This document shows, in pieces, positions 57,452-64,000 of a stretch of 64,000 nt of DNA. Origin of the DNA: Siphonodentalium dalli (Eukaryota; Mollusca; Scaphopoda; Gadilida; Siphonodentaliidae); the NCBI GenBank assembly GCA_032622095.1, contig CP136066.1:197584816-197648815 (forward strand), read 5' to 3'. Made by a program: the position numbers and the translations under genes. Each line of letters begins with the position of its first letter. The first letter of the stretch is position 1. Below the pieces are notes generated by a model that saw only the letters and a program-made list of their open reading frames with translations, ran no database searches and was not told where the DNA came from.

Positions 57452-58050
57452 AACATCTGAATCAGCGACCGCTCCCAGATATCGGAGGTAAAAATATGCG
57501 TGGTTATATCTTAATAACGAATCAAAGCTTTGTTTCGTAGACAGGCTATATCTGATTTTGTGACGCACCAATGTTTAAAAATATATACCGACCAAGTGAA
57601 AACTCGTTGGGGAGAAGAAATGTCGCACAGCAGAATGTTAATGTTGTCGTAATCAGAAGTTCAGAAATCAGATCAGTGGTTTAGCTTTGGTTCGTTAATC
57701 GCGTTAACGTATGGCCACATTATGTAGGTCTGTGGGAGTGGTATCAACATTACTGTGCTTATCGTTAATACACGTGTTCTGGACTTGTACCATGTTGTTG
57801 GCATATAACACACACCGCGTGATATGTGCTAATTTAAGCTTCATTAAAATAATCGTGTAAATAGTTTAACCATTGCCTTATGCCAAAGCAACAGTCAATC
57901 CATATTGTGGCATAAAGTTGCAGTTGTTTGTTTATTTTTGGTAGATATGAAGACAATCAAACCTGGGTGGCTCAATCTCCCACGCTCAATCCACACGAGC
58001 TGGTTACACACTAATTGTTAATAACACATTCAACCTGTCATCTTTTTCAG

Positions 58051-58071
58051 GGGAAACTTGTCAAGAAGAAG
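58051..58071 (+). CDS. Candidate 21-nt micro-exon 5, B2
   Basis: Same acceptor as in B1. The donor here is GTGCGT, better than the B1 version. It encodes GKLVKKK. Confidence 0.24.
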
Positions 58072-58339
58072 GTGCGTTTGTGCTGCATGCAATAGAAGAC
58101 CGGTTGCTACAACGAACAGCATGATATGACAATTATCAGCGACCCAATGTTACCATCATTATAATATAACTAAATAAATACCTTCTTCGATCGCACGACT
58201 TGCTGTAAATTATTATGCAGTATTAAGGATTACATGTATATAGTGACATGTAAATTTCTTCAAAGGAGGGTGTTGGGGTGGATGTCGCCACCGCGGAATT
58301 GTAAAAATTGCTGGTAATTCTAACTGTCCACATTTCCAG

Positions 58340-58441
58340 AAAAAAAGGTTTTATTACACACCCAATGGCGTATTTGTGCGAAATACAGCAAAATACAGAC
58401 GAATTGAAACGTTCAATAAAAATAGTGTGTATTGTTCTTGA
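58340..58441 (+). CDS. Candidate alternative terminal exon 6, B2
   Basis: The acceptor CTGTCCACATTTCCAG ends at 58339; 33 codons to TGA at 58439-58441. Only one residue differs from B1 (Ala to Thr in the NAAKY segment) and one change is silent (AGA to CGA Arg). It is low in divergence, unlike exon 4. Confidence 0.3.
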   Translation, partial: KKRFYYTPNGVFVRNTAKYRRIETFNKNSVYCS

Positions 58442-58612
58442 ACAATACAAACCTACTACGTCAATAACGTCACTATCGACGTCAACTTTAACAGAAAATG
58501 TCTTCGCTAACTTATGGGGTATAGTCTACATTAAGCACACGTTTGTTCAATTAAATACAACAATCTCGACCGAAATGTTAGTATGTTACAAGCTGCAATT
58601 TTCAGAGTGTGC

Positions 58613-58776
58613 AATAGACATAGAACAACACAGTTGTGTGAACATGCTCACGTTATTGCACTTGTTTGTCGTGCCGCGAGGTAAAACTCGGAACCTCCGG
58701 TTCTCGTTTTACCATCGCGTCACAAGAAACTCGTGCAATAACGTTCACCAGTTCACACACTTGTGTAGTTCTATCT
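58613..58776. repeat. Imperfect hairpin, ~70-nt arms (B2)
   Basis: B2 copy of the 39854-40014 hairpin; the inner stem (GCGAGGTAAAACTCGGAACC and partner) pairs better than in B1. Confidence 0.85.
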
Positions 58777-60097
58777 ATTAATAGGTTGCCAATTGTCTTC
58801 AGTAAAAAAAATGACAGAAAGAATAAATTTCATAATAAAGACTACTATATATATTGGTGTAGTTAGAACATTAAAGTCAACCTGCGTTTGGTCTGAATTT
58901 TCCAACTAACGTTGTGTGGTATCGGTGTGAGACACACAATGCCTCCATGATAAACAATAAAACGACTGGAATAAAAACCCCACCTAAAGCCATCCATGCG
59001 GCCGACTACCGTCCGCCCGTCTAGCCCTCCGTCTGTAACAATTTTGAAGATTTGTATCTCAATCATTTTAGGTCAGATTTGAATGATCTGCGTTATGCGC
59101 ACGAACCACCGTTGTGGGCGAAGTGACATTCTGTTTCGTCCATTCAATTTTTGCAGAGTTATGACCCTTAGAGTAAAATGTTTTTGTCAACTTTGGATCC
59201 TCAACTTATTTGTCATGTTAGTGTGCTTACGAGATAGCAATTAAGGGGGAAATATTCTCATGGGACATGTTTTGTCCATTCATTTCGTCATCAGCTATGA
59301 TCCATCGAGTGTAAAATACGTTTCTGTCTGTATCTCCGTCATCTTAGAATGGGTTGGAATGATCTTTGGTATATTCATGAACCACAATGGTATAATGATG
59401 TGGAAACAATAGCTTTTGTCCAGTCATTACTTCATTCGAATTTAGCCACCTCAGAAAATTAATAAACCCCAGCGAGAATCCAACTTTACGGGCGATAATC
59501 CGTGCAGTTTTGGGGCTTCCTGTTTGTGGGACCTTCGACTAGAGTTATTGGACTGTCTTTGTACGAACTGCCTCCTCTGGGACTAAACCTCAAAATACCA
59601 AGTTTCTAGGCGACCGAAGTCCACAAACTATTCAATTTTATCACCCAGAAACCAAAAACCAAAAAGTCCAAAAAGGGCCATAACTCCTGGCAACTTGGGG
59701 AAAAATTCGAAATTTATCAAGCATGTTCTGGGACTTTTTCCGGTTTATCGGACTTTTTGAAAGTCTCAAAATAATAAGGTACCTGTCCAGGAGTGTCACA
59801 AAATATCCATGCATGTCAACAGATGTCTATGGGATATTAGAACTTTTGTCTGAATCTAATTTTTAACATGTTTTTGAGACTTAATAATGAGACAATATAC
59901 ATTAAATTTGTGGGAATTTAAAAAAGTCTCAACAACCAGAACAAGGTCGTATGTGAGTTTCAGATATTGTTGTGTTTCTGCGAACAAATGGGATAGTTCC
60001 GTTGAATTGACCCAGCAACCACATACTGACAGGGATCACATTATGGATTATTGCCAATGCGCGTACTCGGCTATGAAATTGGCGCCTTCAGGTCGGC

Positions 60098-60835
60098 GCA
60101 ATGTCGTCCCACCACACTACAATATCGCTCCTGTGCAGAGTAATGTCGCCGTACCACAGTGCAATTGCGCTTGAGTGCAACGCAAAGTCACCGCAGTGCA
60201 ATTGCGCTTAAAATGCAGCGCAATTTCGCGGCATCGCAGTGCAATTGAGCTTCAGTGTAACGCGATGTCGCTGCACCAGTGCAATTGCGCATCAATGCAG
60301 AGCAATGTCGCCGTACCACAGTGCAATTGCGCTTGGTGGAGCGCAATGTCGCCGTACCGCAGTGCACATCGCAGCAGCGCGACATCATAGTGCAATTGCG
60401 CTTGATTGCATAGCAATGTCGCGACATCGCAGTGCAATTGCGCTTGAGTGCAGCACAATTTCGCCGCACCACAGTGTAATTGCGCTTGAGTGCAGCACAA
60501 TGTCGTTGCAATACAATGCTAATGTGCTTCAGTACATTGTACTGTCGCTGCAGTTTTATGTAATTGCGCGTCATTGTAGCGCAAATTTCGTTGCAACGCA
60601 GCGAAATTGGGATGCTTTTCTATTTAGTGCAATGTAGCGCAATCGTGTCCACTGTGCAATTGTGTCCCTTAGCGCAATAGTCAGAGCGTGTGCATTTGGC
60701 CGCCGAAACCACGCTGGTACTCGCTCGTTGGTTACTAGTACAGTGTGCTCGCTGGATCGCTTGTTCACAGCGCAATTTCGCTTAATTGCATCGCAATTTT
60801 GGTTGAGCACAGCGCAATTTCACTTAAGAGAAATT
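60098..60835 (+). repeat. ~41-bp minisatellite with GCAATTGC core (B2)
   Basis: Collinear with the B1 array; it carries one additional ~55-bp stretch at about 60602-60654. Confidence 0.9.
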
Positions 60836-61689
60836 TTTTGTAATTAGTTTAGTAGTCCAATGCGTGTGCGTGCATGGTCTGTAGGCATTATGAATTATCA
60901 TACATATAAATATAATGATAACCGTTTTCGCATATGCGAAATTAACACAACGCAAACGTGCCTACATCAGAATCAAATTACTCCCGTTAAATAGCCAAGA
61001 ATGTGCCCTTTCGTGCGTTGTGCCGGATGTTTAGTTGTGGCGTTTTATAATAATGCGCTCGCCTCAGCTGCGTTGAATTTCCCTCCAGACAAATTGATTA
61101 ACGAATATTCCCCCTAACAGGCGGACAACAGATTCAATAAATTCCCGTCTCGCAAAGAATTGGCCGCACAGACATTTCAGCGGCATATCATTTCGCTCGA
61201 GATATATAATTGAACCAATCTACCCTAACAAGGGGACAAGCTTCACGGTTTGAGTCACGCGAAAGCAATTGGCCATCTGCCGCTATTCTAATTCAACATC
61301 GGCTGGCAGGGTTTTTTTTTAAATGTTTTGTCAGCGTTGGCGTCAGCCGTGAAGAACGATTCCGTGTCCATCTTAACATGGGTCGACGTGGTGGCAGAAG
61401 TTGAGATGGGACCTCAACCAAATTTGTTGTCAAGTTGATGTGGGGGGCTTATGTGACCTTGACCTTGACCCTAAAACGACATTGACCCCTGTTGAAAGAC
61501 ATCTCACTTAAAGGGCCATTTTGCTAGATATGTGTTGCGATGTACACGCTTATGTCAATATTCAGAGGCCTCGTATAACTATCCTTGATAAATAAATATC
61601 AAGGAGGCTCCTACATACTTGAGTCTGTATCTGACGAACAGAAACATGGGACTACGATATCAATATGAACTTGACCTCCATAGAGAATA

Positions 61690-62447
61690 TCTATTATATA
61701 TTTTGGGAAATTTGTCTGTCTGTGTGTGTGTTCGCGATGGACTCGAAAACGCCCGAGCCCATTTCGATGAAACTTGGTATGTGGGGGTACTTTCGGCCGG
61801 GGACTGGCATGTGCCTATTAATTTGCACGTGCGACGTGACCTTGAAATCGGGTCATTTCAAGGTCAAACGCCCGGGTATCACGGGATTTCGATGAAAATT
61901 GGTATGTGTGGGTACTTTCGCCGGGGAGTGGCATGGGCCTATTAATTTGCCCGTGCGACGTGACCTTGACCTTGAAATCGGGTCATTTCAAGGTCAAACG
62001 CCCGAGTATCACGGGATTTCGATGAACATTGGTGTCTATGGATACTTTCGTATGGCGAGTTTCATATGCCTATTCATTTGCCCGTGGGACGTGACTTGAC
62101 CTTGAAATCGGGTCAATTCAAGGTCAAATCGCGAATTTTTATGGGATTTCGACGAAATTTTATACATAGGGTTACTTTTCTCCACTGGGTGTTTTGGACG
62201 GGTCAAATCGTGACCCCGACCTGACCTTGACCTTCAAAATGATCAATTCAAGGTGAAATCGGGTAAAACCGGATGGATTTCGACGGGTACTTTTGTCGGG
62301 TACTTTTGTCCGGGCAGTGGTTTGGACGGGTCAAATCGTGACCCCACCTGACCTTGATCTTCAAAATGGACAATTCAAGGTCAAATCGCGCAATTCGCCG
62401 AAAAGCAGAGGGGAAACCGCCCGGACGAAGTCGGGTCCACCAGCTAG
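61690..62447 (+). mobile_element. Helitron H1, B2 copy, 758 bp
   Basis: Same ends as the B1 copy, at the same position in the duplicated segment, with a complete 5' module. It abuts the next Helitron (TCTATACTATATATTTTGAG at 62448) with no intervening base. Confidence 0.88.
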
Positions 62448-63062
62448 TCTATACTATATATTTTGAGACTTCGAATATATATATGTATATATGTGTGTGG
62501 GTACTTCATAGAATCCAAAACGCGTGTACAGATTGAGCTCAAACTTCCTATGTAAGTGTAAAATCCCACCGACACGACCGTGGTCGCGGTTTAGGGAAGC
62601 TCAGAGCACCCGTTCTCCAATCTCAAATCACCGCAAAGGCACGGCGTGGGTTAATCAAGTGATTATTTAATGAGCGTTTGTTTTTGACGCATCTCTATAA
62701 AGAGCGTCTGTTTCCCATTCAACGTTATTGGCGTCTGCAGAGTTATACGGGAACATTGAGTGCTTGCCTATGCGGGGAGATTTATTGGAGCTCTTACAAC
62801 ATCATTGTTAGTATGTATGACACTTAGGTCAGGGCTTAGGGGGGGTAGTTATAGGCATAATGCTTCTCAGAAATCCCGGTTACAAACCAACACTCACAAT
62901 TTCGTATTTACGCTCGAAATTTATTCCCTGCGAGCACGTATGGCGCGCTTTGTTTTTACAGTATATACATTCGGTATATACCGAAATCATCCCAGATAAT
63001 CACGAATATAGCATCAGATTTCTCCCCAGATATACCGTTATAAAGCTACTGGAATCTGCCAA
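62448..63062 (+). mobile_element. Helitron 5' fragment 'b' (B2 side)
   Basis: Starts TCTATACTATATATTTTGAG and matches 44949-45562. It is interrupted at CTGCCAA by another Helitron start, at the same base as in B1. Confidence 0.75.
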
Positions 63063-64000
63063 TCTATACTATATATTTTGAGACTTCGTATATATGTGTG
63101 TGTGTACTTCATAGAATCCAAAACGCGTGTACAGATTGAGCTCAAACTTCCTATGTAAGTGTCAAATCCCACCGACACGACCGTGGTCGCGGTTTAGGGA
63201 AGCTCAGAGCACCCGTTCTCCAATCTCAAATCACCGCAAAGGCACGGCGTGGGTTAATCAAGTGATTATTTAATGAGCGTTTGTTTTTGACGCATCTCTA
63301 TAAAGAGCGTCTGTTTGCCATTCAACGTTATTTGCATCTGCAGAGAGATATACGGAACATACATTAAATTTAAAAAAAATTTGTTTCTGACCAACCCTGC
63401 GAGCACGGATGGCGCGCTTTGTTTTTACAGTATATAGTTATATACCGAAATCATCCAAGATAATCACGAATATAGCATCAGATTTCTCCCCAGATATACC
63501 GTTATAAACCTACTGGAATCTGCCAATCTACGGGAAATTCCAGGGAATGCCGATTGAGCTCAAACTTGCTACCCACGGGGAGTGTCATATATATGAGTGT
63601 GTCCTTTATAGACTCGAACCGATTGAGCTCAAACTTGCTAAATAAGAAAATAGCCCCCAAGCCGTAAATATCAACAACAACGATATTACTAAATACACGT
63701 TTTCGGCAATGTGAGAGTTTTCGGGGAGCCGTGATGCCAACAACAACGACCCGAAGCCCTGAATGCCAACAACAGATTCAATGCAATGTTATCTATTATG
63801 CAGAGAGATTTCACGACATTACGACGGGTACGGCAGACTCAAAATATTATGCAGACAGATTTCCCGACGGGAAGCGTTTGTTTTAAATTCAATGCAATGT
63901 TATCGTAGAGAGATTTCACGAAACAAAGAATGCGTTGTCTGTCGTTCCTAGGAAGGGGGGATTTCTACGGGTAAATTTTTCCGCCAGAAACAAAAAAAAT
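63063..64000 (+). mobile_element. Helitron 'a'-type element, runs to window end
   Basis: Starts TCTATACTATATATTTTGAG and matches 43620-44250 up to about 63690, then diverges into sequence with ATGCCAACAACA-like and CAGAGAGATTTC repeats. The 3' end is not seen in the window. Confidence 0.6.

Larger units (their letters stand above)
51606..62447 (+). repeat. Segmental duplication B, copy 2 (B2)
   Basis: Same order as B1. B2-only insertions are a SINE at 55473-55946 and about 70 bp at 53757-53826. A ~53-bp stretch of B1 (about 40214-40272) is missing near 58990. It follows a unique segment that holds a promoter and signal-peptide exon. It ends at the same Helitron 3' terminus as B1. Confidence 0.95.

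Noticed and set aside
1-64000. Search for CRISPR arrays, operons, phage or bacterial genes
   Set aside because: No bacterial-type gene packing, ribosome-binding sites or spacer arrays; tandem repeats here lack unique equal-length spacers.

Overview
This is eukaryotic, almost certainly metazoan, nuclear DNA. It is AT-rich, has spliced exons with GT/AG borders, a full-coding LINE, a tRNA-derived SINE, Helitrons, hAT-like elements, several minisatellites, and long CT/TA/C/G tracts. The repeat style resembles marine invertebrates such as molluscs or other lophotrochozoans, cnidarians or lower deuterostomes. Nothing seen fixes the species. There are no rRNA, true tRNA or CRISPR features. All identities quoted are by-eye impressions.

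Layout. (1) 1-3154 is one arm of a ~3 kb inverted repeat whose partner is 46295-49342. (2) 3155-4400 holds repeat modules, a long CT tract and a palindrome-dense ~222-bp tandem repeat. (3) 5.0-23 kb is the gene-like left half. Four mutually phase-compatible minus-strand exons (16935 down to 9322) encode a protein resembling the DUF4806 family. A separate minus-strand terminal exon with a membrane segment lies at 20829-21083. Intron and intergenic space holds three exactly abutting Helitrons (11040-12333), two inverted copies of a hAT-like element (14655-15069, 17022-17958) and a 38-bp minisatellite folded into a giant palindrome (17959-19447). (4) 23-27.5 kb has little recognisable coding sequence apart from one weak exon; it carries a 59-bp array with dimeric higher-order structure. 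(5) 27509-32067 is a 5'-truncated LINE with an intact ORF2. It sits in a duplicated host segment whose empty-site copy is present at 26070.

(6) An ~11 kb segment occurs twice in direct orientation: B1 at 32099-43615 and B2 at 51606-62447. Each copy has its own private insertions, including a SINE only in B2. Both copies carry the same set of short, phase-0, conventionally bordered candidate exons (two of 30 nt, one of 21 nt) followed by candidate terminal exons. Only B2 is preceded by a TATA-containing promoter and a signal-peptide exon (50853-50948). Read together, this looks like a secreted-peptide gene built like a micro-exon gene, partly duplicated, with its C-terminal exon unusually divergent between copies. 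This is the most interesting candidate system here. It is a prediction from splice signals only.

(7) Both copies of B end in clusters of abutting or nested Helitrons. Several rearrangement breakpoints fall inside or beside Helitrons, and one Helitron family carries many perfect nuclear-receptor half-sites (AGGTCA), including DR0 15-mers.
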